A stretch of DNA of 64,000 nt from Nonomuraea jabiensis (GCF_014204795.1 NZ_JACHMB010000001.1:12490501-12554500), one strand, 5' to 3'; positions 23,454 through 32,704 are shown, counted from the first letter of the stretch. The notes: generated by a model not told the origin, from the letters alone. Program-made: numbers and translations.

Positions 23454-24716
23454 TCACCACTCCCTGCGGTCGCTCCGCTCGTGGTAGTCCGGCTGCTCGC
23501 CTGGCCTCAGGCGCTCGCCCGTGGAGAACATGGGGTCCACGATGTACGGGCGGGACAGCGGGTCGGGCTGCTGGTGCTCCTGCCGGCCCATGTTCAGCAG
23601 CGGGTCCACCGGGTTCGGCGCGGGACTCTGCTGGTAGGCGGCGTAGTCGTCGCGGACGGGCTGCGGGACGGGACGGGGCCGGCCCGCGCCCGGGATGCCG
23701 TGCATGGGGGTCCCGAGGCCCGCGGCGGCCGGGGCCTGCTGCGGCGGCGGCGGTTGCTGCTGCTGGTAGGCGTCGGAGTGCCTGGCGTAGGGATCGGACG
23801 GGTAGGGGTCGTTCTGGTACAGGTCGGGCCGGTGCTGGGGCGGCTGCTGAGGGGCCTGCTGGTGGGGTGCGGCCGCCTGGGAGGGGAAGCCGAGCGGGTC
23901 GGTGCTCAGCGGCGCCGGGCGGCGCTGGTCGCCGGGCATTTGGTAGACGGGCTCGTTGTCGATGTACTGGGGGCCCGTGAAGGGGTCGGGCTGGGCGGCC
24001 GGGCCGGCGTACTGGTGCGGCTCGGCGCTGTACTGCGGGCCGCTGAAGGGGTCGCCGGTGTACTGCGGGCCGCTGAGGGGGTCCCCGGTGTACTGGGGCC
24101 CGCTGAAGGGGTCGCCCGTGTACTGGGGGCCGCTGAGCGGGTCGCCGGTGTAGCGCTGCTGCGGGGCCGTCGTCTCCACGTACTGGGGGCCGGTGAAGGG
24201 GGCCCGCTCGCCGTAGGCGTCCCTGGGAGCCTCGCCGTACGCCGGGGGCATGGTCGGGGGCATGGTGTCCCTGGGGGCCGTGGTCTCGCCGTAGGAGGCC
24301 ACCAGCTTGTCCTGGTGGGCCGGAGGGGCGCCCCTGGCCACGAGGACGTCGTTGGGCGACAGGGCGGCCGTGGGCCGCTCCTCGGACTGGTGCTGCGCCT
24401 GCGGCGGCTGCTGGACGGGCGGGGTCGGCCGCTGGTACTGGCCGGTGCCGGGAATGACCTCCGTGCCGGGGTCGTGCGCGGGCACGGCGGGCTGCTCGCC
24501 CGTGGCCTCCGCGAAACCCTCGTCGAGAGTGTCGAGCAGGCGCCCGACGTCCTCCATCGGCATGCGGAAGCTCGCGGTGCACATCTCGCCGCGCCAGAGG
24601 CTCAGGACCAAGGTGCCCTCATGCCACGTGACGCGGAGACACCGCTCCTGACCTCGTGCATCGAAGAACACTTCGCCGAACGACGGCAACGGGACAACTT
24701 CCGACATGGCAGACAT
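23454..24716 (-). CDS. Protein with conserved N-terminal domain and long disordered Pro/Gln/Tyr-rich tail
   Basis: 420-aa protein. The first 95 residues form a compact domain (LPSFGEVFFDARGQERCLRVTW, then WRGEMCTASFRMPMEDVGRLLDTL) that reads like a small beta-sheet plus helix. The rest is low complexity: four consecutive decapeptides YTGDP(L/F)SGPQ, further FTGPQY copies, polyglutamine and polyproline runs. No signal peptide or TM helix. Function unknown; such tails are often scaffolds or phosphorylation targets. It diverges from dinG across 242 bp. Confidence 0.7.
   Translation of the reverse strand: MSAMSEVVPLPSFGEVFFDARGQERCLRVTWHEGTLVLSLWRGEMCTASFRMPMEDVGRLLDTLDEGFAEATGEQPAVPAHDPGTEVIPGTGQYQRPTPPVQQPPQAQHQSEERPTAALSPNDVLVARGAPPAHQDKLVASYGETTAPRDTMPPTMPPAYGEAPRDAYGERAPFTGPQYVETTAPQQRYTGDPLSGPQYTGDPFSGPQYTGDPLSGPQYTGDPFSGPQYSAEPHQYAGPAAQPDPFTGPQYIDNEPVYQMPGDQRRPAPLSTDPLGFPSQAAAPHQQAPQQPPQHRPDLYQNDPYPSDPYARHSDAYQQQQPPPPQQAPAAAGLGTPMHGIPGAGRPRPVPQPVRDDYAAYQQSPAPNPVDPLLNMGRQEHQQPDPLSRPYIVDPMFSTGERLRPGEQPDYHERSDRREW
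24031..24150. repeat. Four 30-bp in-frame tandem repeats
   Basis: Four imperfect 30-bp units (24031, 24061, 24091, 24121) encode the decapeptide YTGDP(L/F)SGPQ within the gene at 23454-24716. The residue after DP alternates Leu and Phe, so the true period may be 60 bp, duplicated once. Copy number could vary between strains. Confidence 0.9.
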
Positions 24717-24958
24717 ACTGCTTTAACCAGCCTTTTCCCGTCCACTCAACCCCGGAAAACCCTCTTGAACCGGCCTTCCCATCTACACCGGGAACCCCTT
24801 TGGTCACTCTGGGTGAAGACCCTCTCCTACCCGTCGGAGTCCCGATCGCCCAGTGTGCCACGGGTGCCGCCACGAGGATCCGGGAACGCCGGGATGCATC
24901 TGGCCGATCACAGCGCGTTCGGCACGGCGACCCCGGAATGCGGGTAGCGTTTACTGCC

Positions 24959-26938
24959 GTGCCGGACTCCCATCTCCCGTCTGCGGACGAACTTCTCAAG
25001 GTTGCGGTGAACGCTCTCGGAGGGAGCGAACGGCAGGGCCAGATGACCATGGTCCAGGCCGTGCAGCAGGCCATCGACGGCGAGCAACACCTGGCGGTCC
25101 AGGCCGGCACGGGCACCGGGAAGTCGCTGGCGTACCTGGTGCCGTCGATCCGCCACGCGATGGACAGCGACTCGCCCGTCGTGGTCTCCACGGCCACGAT
25201 CGCGCTGCAGCGCCAGCTCGTCGACCGCGACCTGCCCCGGCTGGCCGAGACGCTGGGCAAGGAGCTGCCGCACGAGCCGACGTTCGCGATCCTGAAGGGC
25301 CGCCGCAACTACCTGTGCCGCTACAAGGCGACGGCGGGCTGGCCCGAGGAGGACGAGCAGGACCAGCTCTTCGACCCGCGCGAGGTGAGCGCGACCGGCC
25401 GCATGGTCCAGCGCATCCAGGAGTGGGCCGACGAGACCGAGACCGGCGACCGCGACGAGCTCGTGCCCGGGGTGAGCGAGCAGGCGTGGCGGCAGTTCTC
25501 CGTGAGCGCGCAGGAGTGCCTCGGGGCCAGCCGCTGCCCGAGCGGGGCCGAGTGCTTCGCCGAGCTGGCCAGGGCGCGGGCCGGCGAGGTGGACGTCGTG
25601 GTGACCAACCACGCGCTGCTGGCCATCGACGCCATGGGCGACCTGCCGGTGCTGCCCGAGCACGAGGTCGTGGTCGTGGACGAGGCCCACGAGCTGGTCG
25701 ACCGGGTGACCTCGGTGGTGACCGGCGAGCTGTCGGAGCTGACCGTGGCGCTGGCGGTGCGCCGGGTGGGCAGGCTGATCGAGCAGGGGATCGCCGACCA
25801 GCTCATGGAGGCGGGCGAGGACCTCAAGGCGCTGCTGGCCGCCGCGCCGCCCGGGCGCATCGACGAGCTGCCGCAGGTGCTCGGGCTGACGCTGGCGCTG
25901 GTGCGCGACTCGGCCGCGCGGTGCGTCACGGCCATGGGGCCGCGCGGCGCCGACAAGGACGACCCCGACAAGGCGGGGCAGCGCAAGGCCGCGTTCTCGG
26001 CGCTGGACGAGGTGCACGACACGGCCGTGCGCATGCTGGAGGCGTACGGTCACGCCTCGGAGTCCGACCGCGCCGAGGTGGTCTGGCTCGACGCGGGCAC
26101 CGACCGGCGCCCGCCCACGCTGCGGGTCGCGCCGCTGACGGTGAGCGGCATGCTGCGCGACAAGCTGTTCGGCGAGCGCACGGTGATCCTCACCTCCGCC
26201 ACCCTGGCCCTGGGCGGCACGTTCGACGCGCTGGCCGCGCAGTGGGGGCTCGGCGACGGCAAGGGCTGGCAGGGCATCGACGTCGGCTCGCCGTTCGACC
26301 ACCCCCGCGCGGGCATCCTGTACGTCGCCAAGCACCTCCCCCAGCCCGGCCGCGACGGGCTGCCGCAGCAGTACCTGGACGAGATCGCCGAGCTGATCGA
26401 GGCGGCCGGGGGGCGCACGCTGGGCCTGTTCTCCTCGATGCGCGCCGCCAAGGCCGCCACGGAGGCGCTGCGCGAGCGGCTGGACGTGCCGCTGCTGTGC
26501 CAGGGGGACGACTCGACGATGCTGCTGGTCAAGCAGTTCGCCGAGGACGAGCCCACCTGCCTGTTCGGCACGCTGTCGCTGTGGCAGGGCGTGGACGTGC
26601 CCGGGCCCTCGCTGCGGCTGGTCATCATCGACCGGGTGCCGTTCCCGCGCCCGGACGACCCGCTGACGTCGGCCCGGCAGCGCCACGTGGCGGCCAGGGG
26701 CGGCAACGGCTTCATGGCGGTCGCGGCCAACCACGCCGCCCTCCTGCTCGCCCAGGGCGCCGGCCGCCTCCTGCGCGCCCAGGACGACAAGGGCGTCATC
26801 GCCGTCCTGGACCCCCGGCTCGCCACGGCCCGCTACAGCGGCTTCCTCCTGGGCTCCCTCCCCCCGTTCTGGCGCACCACGGACCCCGCCATCCCCCGAG
26901 CGGCCCTGAAACGCCTGGCCTCCGAATCCCCCACCTGA
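24959..26938 (+). CDS. dinG: DinG-family ATP-dependent DNA helicase
   Basis: 659-aa superfamily 2 helicase that unwinds damaged or RNA-containing DNA structures 5' to 3'. Motif I GTGTGKS near residue 52, motif II DEAH near 240, and four cysteines between them (one near 119; CLGASRC and SGAEC near 187-199) that would bind a 4Fe-4S cluster as in XPD/DinG. C-terminal motifs include LWQGVDVPG and QGAGRLLR. GTG 24959 is chosen because TAGCGT (24945-24950) lies 8 bp upstream, indicating a leaderless start; an in-frame ATG lies at 24938. Confidence 0.9.
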   Translation: MPDSHLPSADELLKVAVNALGGSERQGQMTMVQAVQQAIDGEQHLAVQAGTGTGKSLAYLVPSIRHAMDSDSPVVVSTATIALQRQLVDRDLPRLAETLGKELPHEPTFAILKGRRNYLCRYKATAGWPEEDEQDQLFDPREVSATGRMVQRIQEWADETETGDRDELVPGVSEQAWRQFSVSAQECLGASRCPSGAECFAELARARAGEVDVVVTNHALLAIDAMGDLPVLPEHEVVVVDEAHELVDRVTSVVTGELSELTVALAVRRVGRLIEQGIADQLMEAGEDLKALLAAAPPGRIDELPQVLGLTLALVRDSAARCVTAMGPRGADKDDPDKAGQRKAAFSALDEVHDTAVRMLEAYGHASESDRAEVVWLDAGTDRRPPTLRVAPLTVSGMLRDKLFGERTVILTSATLALGGTFDALAAQWGLGDGKGWQGIDVGSPFDHPRAGILYVAKHLPQPGRDGLPQQYLDEIAELIEAAGGRTLGLFSSMRAAKAATEALRERLDVPLLCQGDDSTMLLVKQFAEDEPTCLFGTLSLWQGVDVPGPSLRLVIIDRVPFPRPDDPLTSARQRHVAARGGNGFMAVAANHAALLLAQGAGRLLRAQDDKGVIAVLDPRLATARYSGFLLGSLPPFWRTTDPAIPRAALKRLASESPT

Positions 26939-27330
26939 CCGACCCGGCCCTCTCGAACGCCGCCGCGGCGGGCGGGCATGCGACGGGCCCGGCATCACAC
27001 CCGACACGCCCCAGCCCACGGCGCACGGCGGCACGGCGCACGGCGGCACGCCTGGCCGACTCGCGGCGCGGCGGCGCGGCGTCCACCATCCGCGCCGAAC
27101 GCGAGCCCGAGCCACCGGGCGCCGGTCCGGCGAGAAGGCGTGCGGCGGGGCCCGGCGCAACGCGGGCGGCGGGAAAGGAAGGAAGCACGGACCCGGTCCG
27201 GCTTTTCACCACCCAGCCGGTCAAGCGTGCGCACCGTAACGGCGCTCAGCCGGTGAAGGGTCAGCGACCGTTTCCTGGAAGGCCACCAGCCGAAGTGCGG
27301 CGGGTGGCCTGCCCGTGCTCAGCCGTAAAC
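26939..27330. other. Intergenic region between convergent dinG and SGNH genes
   Basis: 392 bases with no convincing gene on either strand; the overlapping frames are Arg/Pro/Gly-rich artefacts of GC content. It contains a perfect 15-bp tandem duplication of GGCGCACGGCGGCAC at 27020-27049 and a terminator hairpin at 27280-27310. Confidence 0.6.
27280..27310 (-). terminator. Terminator of the aro operon
   Basis: AGGCCACC (27280-27287) pairs with GGTGGCCT (27303-27310), with an inner CCG/CGG pair closing part of the loop. It lies 21 bp after the stop of the SGNH hydrolase, the last gene of the aro operon. Confidence 0.6.
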
Positions 27331-28083
27331 CTAAAAGGCAGTAAGGTCAGGACGCTTGGGAGAGAGCCCGTCGCCGGAGGAGACGCCACGCAGCCGGCGG
27401 GACACCCACGGAACGAGGTGCTCGCGGATCCACTGGGCGTCCTCGCGCCGCCGCGCCCGCGGGTCGACGGTGCGGGACGGCCAGTCCTTGCGCCAGTCCT
27501 CGAACGGCACCCCCAGCACGTCCAGCACCCGCGCCGCCACCAGCCGGTGCCCGTCCTCGTTCATGTGCAGCCGGTCCGCGCTCCACGCCCGCCAGTCGCG
27601 CAGCCCCTGCATCGACCACTGATCCACCAGCCGGCACCCGTAGAGGTCGGCGATGGAGCGCACGTGCAGGTAGAAGACCGCGAAGCGGCCGCGCAGCCGC
27701 CGCATCAGCGGCGTGTCGCGCGGGTCCACCCCCGTGAACAGCAGCACGTCCGAGCCCCCGGAGCGCAGGTCGCGCACGGCGCGGGCGAGCTTCTTGGCCA
27801 TCACGTCGGGGTCGCTGCCCGGCCTGAGCAGGTCGTTGCCCCCGGCGCAGAGGCTGACCAGGTCGGGGGCCATCTCGACGGCCACCGGCACCTGCTCGGC
27901 GACGATCTGGTCGAGCAGCTTCCCGCGCACGGCCAGGTTGGCGTAGCGGAAGCCGGGTTCGTCGGCGGCGAGCCGTTCGGCCACCCGGTCGGCCCAGCCA
28001 CGGTAGTGACCGTTCTGACCGGGGTCGTTCAGTCCTTCTGTGAAGCTGTCGCCGAGGGCGACGAAGGACTTGTAGTGCCTCAT
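27331..28083 (-). CDS. SGNH/GDSL hydrolase
   Basis: 250-aa cytoplasmic esterase/lipase-like protein. The SGNH blocks are all present: block I GDSFTEG with nucleophile Ser (about 13), Gly in block II, GGND in block III (about 82), and block V SADRLHMNEDGH with Asp and His (about 169-178). No signal peptide. It overlaps aroQ by 4 nt (ATGA), so it is the last gene of the shikimate operon. The substrate is unknown. Confidence 0.88.
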   Translation of the reverse strand: MRHYKSFVALGDSFTEGLNDPGQNGHYRGWADRVAERLAADEPGFRYANLAVRGKLLDQIVAEQVPVAVEMAPDLVSLCAGGNDLLRPGSDPDVMAKKLARAVRDLRSGGSDVLLFTGVDPRDTPLMRRLRGRFAVFYLHVRSIADLYGCRLVDQWSMQGLRDWRAWSADRLHMNEDGHRLVAARVLDVLGVPFEDWRKDWPSRTVDPRARRREDAQWIREHLVPWVSRRLRGVSSGDGLSPKRPDLTAF

Positions 28084-28514
28084 GAGGTGGTGTTCATCTC
28101 CGCGATAGCGTGCAGCGCAAGGACGTACGACTGTAGTCCGAAGCCCGCGATGGTGCCCGTCGCCACCCCGGCGACGACGGAGTTGTGGCGAAACTCTTCC
28201 CTGGCGGCCGGGTTGGAGATGTGAACCTCGACGAGCGGTGCCGTGCGCATGGCGATCGCGTCGCGCAGGGCGTAGGAGTAGTGGGTGAAGGCGGCCGGGT
28301 TGAGCACGACCGGGATGCGGCCGTCGGCGGCCTCGTGGATCCAGCCGATCAGCTCGGCCTCGTCGTTGGTCTGGCGCACCTCGACGTGCTCGCCGAGCTT
28401 CCTGCCGGTGTCGCGGCAGAGCGTGGCGAGGTCCTCGAACGTCTCGGCGCCGTAGATGTCGGGCTCGCGGGTGCCGAGCCTGCCCAGGTTGGGCCCGTTG
28501 AGGACGAGGATCAT
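28080..28514 (-). CDS. aroQ: Type II 3-dehydroquinate dehydratase
   Basis: 144-aa enzyme converting 3-dehydroquinate to 3-dehydroshikimate. Motifs: NGPNLGRLGTREPDIYG at the N-terminus with the catalytic Arg/Tyr loop, NPAAFTHYSYALRDA near 80 and EVHISNPAAREEFRHNS near 103. Length is normal for the dodecameric type II enzyme. ATG 28514 overlaps the aroB stop (ATGA), fixing the start. Confidence 0.95.
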   Translation of the reverse strand: MILVLNGPNLGRLGTREPDIYGAETFEDLATLCRDTGRKLGEHVEVRQTNDEAELIGWIHEAADGRIPVVLNPAAFTHYSYALRDAIAMRTAPLVEVHISNPAAREEFRHNSVVAGVATGTIAGFGLQSYVLALHAIAEMNTTS

Positions 28515-29581
28515 GCGGAGATCTCCTTGTAGGCGGCTTCGAGCAGCTCTTCCGAGGGGCCTTCGAGCCGGCCCGGCTCGGCCAGGCCGTCGAGGACGAC
28601 GAACCGCTGCTTGGCGCCGCGGTTCTTCTTGTCCAGCCGCATGTGGTCGCGCAGGGACTTCCAGGCGTCGGCGCGGTAGGCGGTGGGCAGGCCGACGCTC
28701 GTGAGGATGGATCTGGTGCGCTCGACCAGGTCGGCGCGGCCGGCGAGCTTCGACAGCTCGGCGGCGTAGACCATGCCGATGGCGACGGCCTCGCCGTGGC
28801 GGATGGCGTAGTGCTCCTCGCGTTCGATGGCGTGGGCGAGGGTGTGGCCGTAGTTGAGGATCTCGCGCAGGCCCGCCTCGCGCAGGTCGGCGCCCACGAC
28901 GTCGGCCTTGACCTGGATCTTGCGCTCGATCAGCTCGCGGGTGTGGGGGCCGTCGGGCCTCGTGGCGGCCTCCGGGTCGGCCTCGACGAGCCTGAGGATC
29001 TCCGGGTCGGCGATGAACCCGCCCTTGATGATCTCGGCCAGCCCGGCCACGTAGTCGCGCTTCGGCATGCTCGCCAGCGTGGACAGCTCGCACAGCACCC
29101 CGGCGGGCGGCAGGAACGTGCCCACGAGGTTCTTGCCCTCGGGGGTGTCGATGCCGTTCTTGCCGCCGACGGCCGCGTCGACCATGGCGAGCAGCGTCGT
29201 GGGCACGAGCACGACCTGTACGCCGCGCAGCCACGTGCCCGCCACGAACCCCGCCAGGTCGGTCGTCGCGCCCCCGCCCACGCCCACCACGGCGTCGGAG
29301 CGGGTCACGCCGGCCCGGCCGAGCGCCGACCAGAGGCCGGCGGCCACCTCGACGGACTTGGCCTGCTCGCCGTCGGGCACGGGCAGCTCGACGACCTCGT
29401 AGCCGGCCGCGCGCAGCGCCTCGCCGACCGGGCCGGAGATCTCCGGCAGGGTCTCCGGGTGGATGACGGCGACCGTGCGCACGCCGGGCTTGAGCAGCGT
29501 GGTCAGCTCGGCCAGCACGCCGGTGCCGACCACCACGTCGTACGGGCTGTCGCCGCGTACGTGGATCCTCGTGGCACTCAT
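28511..29581 (-). CDS. aroB: 3-dehydroquinate synthase
   Basis: 356-aa NAD- and metal-dependent enzyme that converts DAHP to 3-dehydroquinate. Motifs: GGGATTDLAGFVAGTWLRGV near 100, GKNGIDTPEGKN near 140, and metal/active-site histidines in NYGHTLAHAIE and RHGEAVAIGM near 240-265. It overlaps aroK and aroQ by 4 nt each. Confidence 0.96.
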   Translation of the reverse strand: MSATRIHVRGDSPYDVVVGTGVLAELTTLLKPGVRTVAVIHPETLPEISGPVGEALRAAGYEVVELPVPDGEQAKSVEVAAGLWSALGRAGVTRSDAVVGVGGGATTDLAGFVAGTWLRGVQVVLVPTTLLAMVDAAVGGKNGIDTPEGKNLVGTFLPPAGVLCELSTLASMPKRDYVAGLAEIIKGGFIADPEILRLVEADPEAATRPDGPHTRELIERKIQVKADVVGADLREAGLREILNYGHTLAHAIEREEHYAIRHGEAVAIGMVYAAELSKLAGRADLVERTRSILTSVGLPTAYRADAWKSLRDHMRLDKKNRGAKQRFVVLDGLAEPGRLEGPSEELLEAAYKEISA

Positions 29582-30078
29582 GCGGGAAGCCCCTTGATGA
29601 TCTCGTCGGCGAGCTCCTCGGGCTCCCGCTTGTCCGTGACCACGGTCGCCACCGCCAGCCGCTCGTAGACCGGCCGCCGCTCCTCCATCAGCTTCTTCAG
29701 CTGGCTGCGCGGGTTGAGCACGAGCAGCGGCCGGGCCGAGGCGAGCCCCACCCGCTGGACCGCGTCCGACAGCCCCACCTGCAGGTAGACGACGTGGTGG
29801 CCCGCCAGCAGGGCCTGCGTCTCCTCGTTGAGCACGGCGCCGCCGCCCAGCGACAGGATCCCGTCGTGCTCGGCCAGGGCGCGGCGCACGGCCTCGTGCT
29901 CCAGCTCGCGGAAGCGGGCCTCGCCGTCCTCGACGAAGATGTCGGAGACGGGCTTGCCGGCGACGGCCTCCACGTCGGCGTCGGTGTCGCGGAACCCGAC
30001 GCCGAGCCGCTCGGCGAGCAACTGCCCGAGCGTCGTCTTACCGGACCCGGGGGGACCGATCAATACAATCCTGCTCAC
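29578..30078 (-). CDS. aroK: Shikimate kinase
   Basis: 166-aa kinase phosphorylating shikimate. P-loop GPPGSGKTT at residues 7-15, shikimate-binding DTDADVE near 33, and GGGAVL near 77. The GTG start at 30078 overlaps the aroC stop (GTGA) and gives the correct N-terminus; upstream in-frame codons overlap aroC. Confidence 0.95.
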   Translation of the reverse strand: MSRIVLIGPPGSGKTTLGQLLAERLGVGFRDTDADVEAVAGKPVSDIFVEDGEARFRELEHEAVRRALAEHDGILSLGGGAVLNEETQALLAGHHVVYLQVGLSDAVQRVGLASARPLLVLNPRSQLKKLMEERRPVYERLAVATVVTDKREPEELADEIIKGLPA

Positions 30079-31256
30079 TTGATCACCATCGAAGACAGGT
30101 AGCCGGACAGGTTGCGGGCGACCTCCTCCACGGAGTCGCCACCGAACTTCTCGAGCGCCGCGTCGGCCAGCACCAGCGCGACCATGGCCTCGGCCACGAT
30201 GCCGGCGGCCGGCACGGCGCACACGTCGGAGCGCTCGTGGTGGGCCTTGGCCGCCTCGCCGGTCTTGACGTCGATCGTGGCCAGCGCCCTGGGGACGGTG
30301 GAGATCGGCTTCATGGCGGCGCTGACGCGCAGGATCTCGCCGTTGGTCATGCCGCCCTCGACGCCGCCCGCGCGGTTGGTGATGCGGCGCACGCCGTCTT
30401 CCGCGGTGTACTCGATCTCGTCGTGGGCGCGGGAGCCGGGCCTGCGCGCGGTCTCGAAGCCGTCGCCGACCGCCACGCCCTTGATCGCCTGGATGCCCAT
30501 GAGCGCGCCCGCGAGCCTGGAGTCGAGCCTGCGGTCCCAGTGGGTGTAGCTGCCCAGGCCGGGCGGCAGGCCGTAGGCGAGGACCTCGACGACGCCGCCG
30601 AGCGTGTCGCCGTCCTTGTGGGCCTTGTCGATCACGGCGATCATGGCGGCGCTGCCCTCGGCGTCGGAGCAGCGCACCGGGTCCTCGTCGATCCTGGCCA
30701 GGTCGCCGGGGCCGGGCAGGGTCTCCGCGGGGCTCTTCGCGCCGCCGATCTCGGTGACGTGGCTGACGATGTCGACGCCCAGCGCCTGCTTGAGGAAGCG
30801 CCTGGCGACCTCGCCGAGCGCGACGCGGGCGGCCGTCTCGCGGGCGCTGGCCCGGTCGAGCACCTGCCTGGCGTCGTCGAACCCGTACTTCTGCATGCCC
30901 GCCAGGTCGGCGTGGCCCGGACGCGGGCGGGACCGGGGCGCGTTGCGCGCGAGGCCCTCCAGCTCGGCCGGGTCGACCGGGTCGGCCGCCATGACCTTCT
31001 CCCACTTGGGCCACTCGGTGTTTCCGATGCGGATCGCGACCGGGCTGCCCATCGTGCGGCCGTGGCGGACGCCGCCCACGATCGTCACCTGGTCCTGCTC
31101 GAACTTCATCCGGGCACCCCGGCCATAACCGAGCCTGCGGCGGCGCAGGGCCTCGTCGATGGCGGCCGTGGTCACCTCCACCCCGGCCGGCAGGCCTTCA
31201 AGGATGGCGACGAGTTCGGGGCCGTGGGACTCTCCGGCGGTCAACCAGCGCAACAT
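30075..31256 (-). CDS. aroC: Chorismate synthase
   Basis: 393-aa FMN-dependent enzyme converting EPSP to chorismate. Signature motifs include GESHGPELVAILEG at the N-terminus, RPRPGHADLAGMQKYG near 110 and RASARETAARVA near 137. First of the four coupled aro genes and 43 bp after the prepilin peptidase gene. The ribosome-binding site before ATG 31256 is weak. Confidence 0.96.
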   Translation of the reverse strand: MLRWLTAGESHGPELVAILEGLPAGVEVTTAAIDEALRRRRLGYGRGARMKFEQDQVTIVGGVRHGRTMGSPVAIRIGNTEWPKWEKVMAADPVDPAELEGLARNAPRSRPRPGHADLAGMQKYGFDDARQVLDRASARETAARVALGEVARRFLKQALGVDIVSHVTEIGGAKSPAETLPGPGDLARIDEDPVRCSDAEGSAAMIAVIDKAHKDGDTLGGVVEVLAYGLPPGLGSYTHWDRRLDSRLAGALMGIQAIKGVAVGDGFETARRPGSRAHDEIEYTAEDGVRRITNRAGGVEGGMTNGEILRVSAAMKPISTVPRALATIDVKTGEAAKAHHERSDVCAVPAAGIVAEAMVALVLADAALEKFGGDSVEEVARNLSGYLSSMVIK

Positions 31257-31299
31257 GCGTACAAGTCTTCCATGTGCTGCCTAGTGAGATGTCCCGCGT

Positions 31300-31902
31300 T
31301 CACCAGCCGAGACAGAGTGTCGTGAACGCGCCCAGCAGCATGAACGGCCCGAACGGGAACTGGGTGTCCCTCGTCCCGCGCCCGGACAGCAGGAGCGCCA
31401 GGCCGTAGAGGGCGCCGAGCAGCTGGCCGCAGAAGGCCGCGACGATCCACGCCTGCCAGCTCAGCGCCGCGGCGGCCATCCCGATGAGCCCGGCCAGCTT
31501 GACGTCCCCCAGGCCCATCGCCTCCGGCCTGATGAACCAGAGCAGCCCGTACACGGCTGTCAGCGCCACCCCTCCGGCCAGCGCCCTGGGCAGCTCTCCC
31601 GTCGGCGCCAGGGCCAGGGCCATGATCGGGTACGCCGGGAGCGTGATCGCGTCGGGCAGCAGGCTGGTACGCCAGTCGACGACCGCCAGCGCGGTGCCGA
31701 TGAGGGCGAAAGGCACGTACGGCAGCCCGAACCGCCAGGCGACCAGCGCGGCCACGGCGGCGGTCACCAGCTCGACGCCCGCCCCCGGTCGCTGGATCAC
31801 CGCGCCCTGGTCGTAGTGGGCCGGGCCCTCGTCGTAGGAGTCGGCCAGCCCGCGGATGTGGCGTCCGCAGATCAGCCCGGCGAGCGCCATGAGTGCGACC
31901 AC
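31300..31902 (-). CDS. Prepilin peptidase (A24 family), short form
   Basis: 200-aa inner-membrane aspartic protease with about six TM helices. Both catalytic aspartates are visible: DWRTSLLPD near residue 77 and the GLGDVKL motif near 130. It lacks the N-terminal methyltransferase domain of long prepilin peptidases. TAAGGT (31909-31914) lies 6 bp before GTG 31902, indicating a leaderless mRNA that may extend into aroC. No pilin genes are in the window. Confidence 0.88.
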   Translation of the reverse strand: MVALMALAGLICGRHIRGLADSYDEGPAHYDQGAVIQRPGAGVELVTAAVAALVAWRFGLPYVPFALIGTALAVVDWRTSLLPDAITLPAYPIMALALAPTGELPRALAGGVALTAVYGLLWFIRPEAMGLGDVKLAGLIGMAAAALSWQAWIVAAFCGQLLGALYGLALLLSGRGTRDTQFPFGPFMLLGAFTTLCLGW

Positions 31903-32013
31903 GAGCCGACCTTAATGCGCCGCCCCCGCCCGCGTGGGGCCGTTCACTCCACCCGATCTCCCCGCCGCAGCGCCCCTCCCGGACGCGCCGTCTCCTGGGA
32001 GCTCCAGGACGCG

Positions 32014-32541
32014 TCATTTCCTGGAGAACCACCGGCGGCGCCGGACCGGCTCCACCTTGGCGACGGTCACGCCGTCGAGCCGATCGACGGTCCCCGACTC
32101 GACGGCCGCCAGGGCCTCCAGCACCGCCCCCTCGATCACGAACTGCACCGGTCCCGCCACGTCCACCACGACCGCCGCAGCCTTCTCCTGCACCGCCGCC
32201 TGGCACACCTGCAACGCCGTGGCCTGGATCGGCCGGGCGTCGGGCCGCCATCGGGCCAGCGCCTCGCTGCCGGTGAACGCGAGCACCGCCTGCCTGCCGT
32301 CCGCCCCGACGAGCTTGGGCAGCGCCATCTCGCTCTCCTTCTCCTGCCGCAGCCCGTGCGCGCCGACCTCGCTCTCGGTCAGCAGCGCCACGACGGGCAC
32401 CAGCAGCCTGGCGCCGCTGAGGGCGTTCAGCACGTCGGCGGCGTCGGCGGCGCCCTCCTGATAGGAGGCCAGGGCGGCGGCCACGGCGGGCGCGGCGCCG
32501 CCGTCGTCATGGGGATCGAGAGGTCGCGGGATGCTCGGCAC
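32014..32541 (-). CDS. SseB-family protein
   Basis: 175-aa cytoplasmic protein with an SseB N-terminal domain (ARLLVPVVALL near 40, then MALPKLVGADGRQAVLAFTGSEAL near 70). A basic C-terminal tail (VRRRRWFSRK) follows. GTG 32541 is used because TAGTCT (32550-32555) stands 8 bp upstream, a leaderless pattern, and it gives a standard N-terminus. Longer upstream frames run through the PadR remnant. Function of the family is not settled outside type III secretion. Confidence 0.8.
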   Translation of the reverse strand: MPSIPRPLDPHDDGGAAPAVAAALASYQEGAADAADVLNALSGARLLVPVVALLTESEVGAHGLRQEKESEMALPKLVGADGRQAVLAFTGSEALARWRPDARPIQATALQVCQAAVQEKAAAVVVDVAGPVQFVIEGAVLEALAAVESGTVDRLDGVTVAKVEPVRRRRWFSRK

Positions 32542-32552
32542 AACCCCCGAGA

Positions 32553-32681
32553 CTACCCGCGCCCACCCCTGCCCCCGAGCCGCGCCTGTTCCGCGCCGTC
32601 CGCGGTGATCCGGTGGTAGCGGCGGCGCGGGCGGCCCGCCACCACCAGCGCCCTCGGCGTGGGCCGGGCGATGGCCCGAGC
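32553..32681 (-). pseudogene. Remnant of a PadR-like winged-helix regulator
   Basis: A 42-codon minus-strand frame without a start ends at a TAG (32553-32555). It reads LVVAGRPRRRYHRITADGAEQARL, which resembles the wing of PadR-family regulators (GRPRRYYxLT), followed by a Gly/Arg tail. There is no upstream helix-turn-helix, so only the 3' end of a former gene remains, between sseB and the ring-opening amidohydrolase. Low-information match; could be chance. Confidence 0.45.
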
Positions 32682-32704
32682 TCACCGCCCCCCTGGCCGT
32701 GACC

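Noticed and set aside
24031..24150. Short repeats as a CRISPR array
   Set aside because: Repeats are contiguous, in frame and encode a decapeptide; there are no spacers.
27020..27049. 15-bp tandem duplication as an attachment site or origin iteron
   Set aside because: Only two GC-rich copies, with no integrase gene or AT-rich region near; simple slippage is sufficient.
26995..27256. Short frames in the gap between dinG and the SGNH gene as a small protein
   Set aside because: All are Arg/Pro/Ala-rich with poor codon pattern and no ribosome-binding site.
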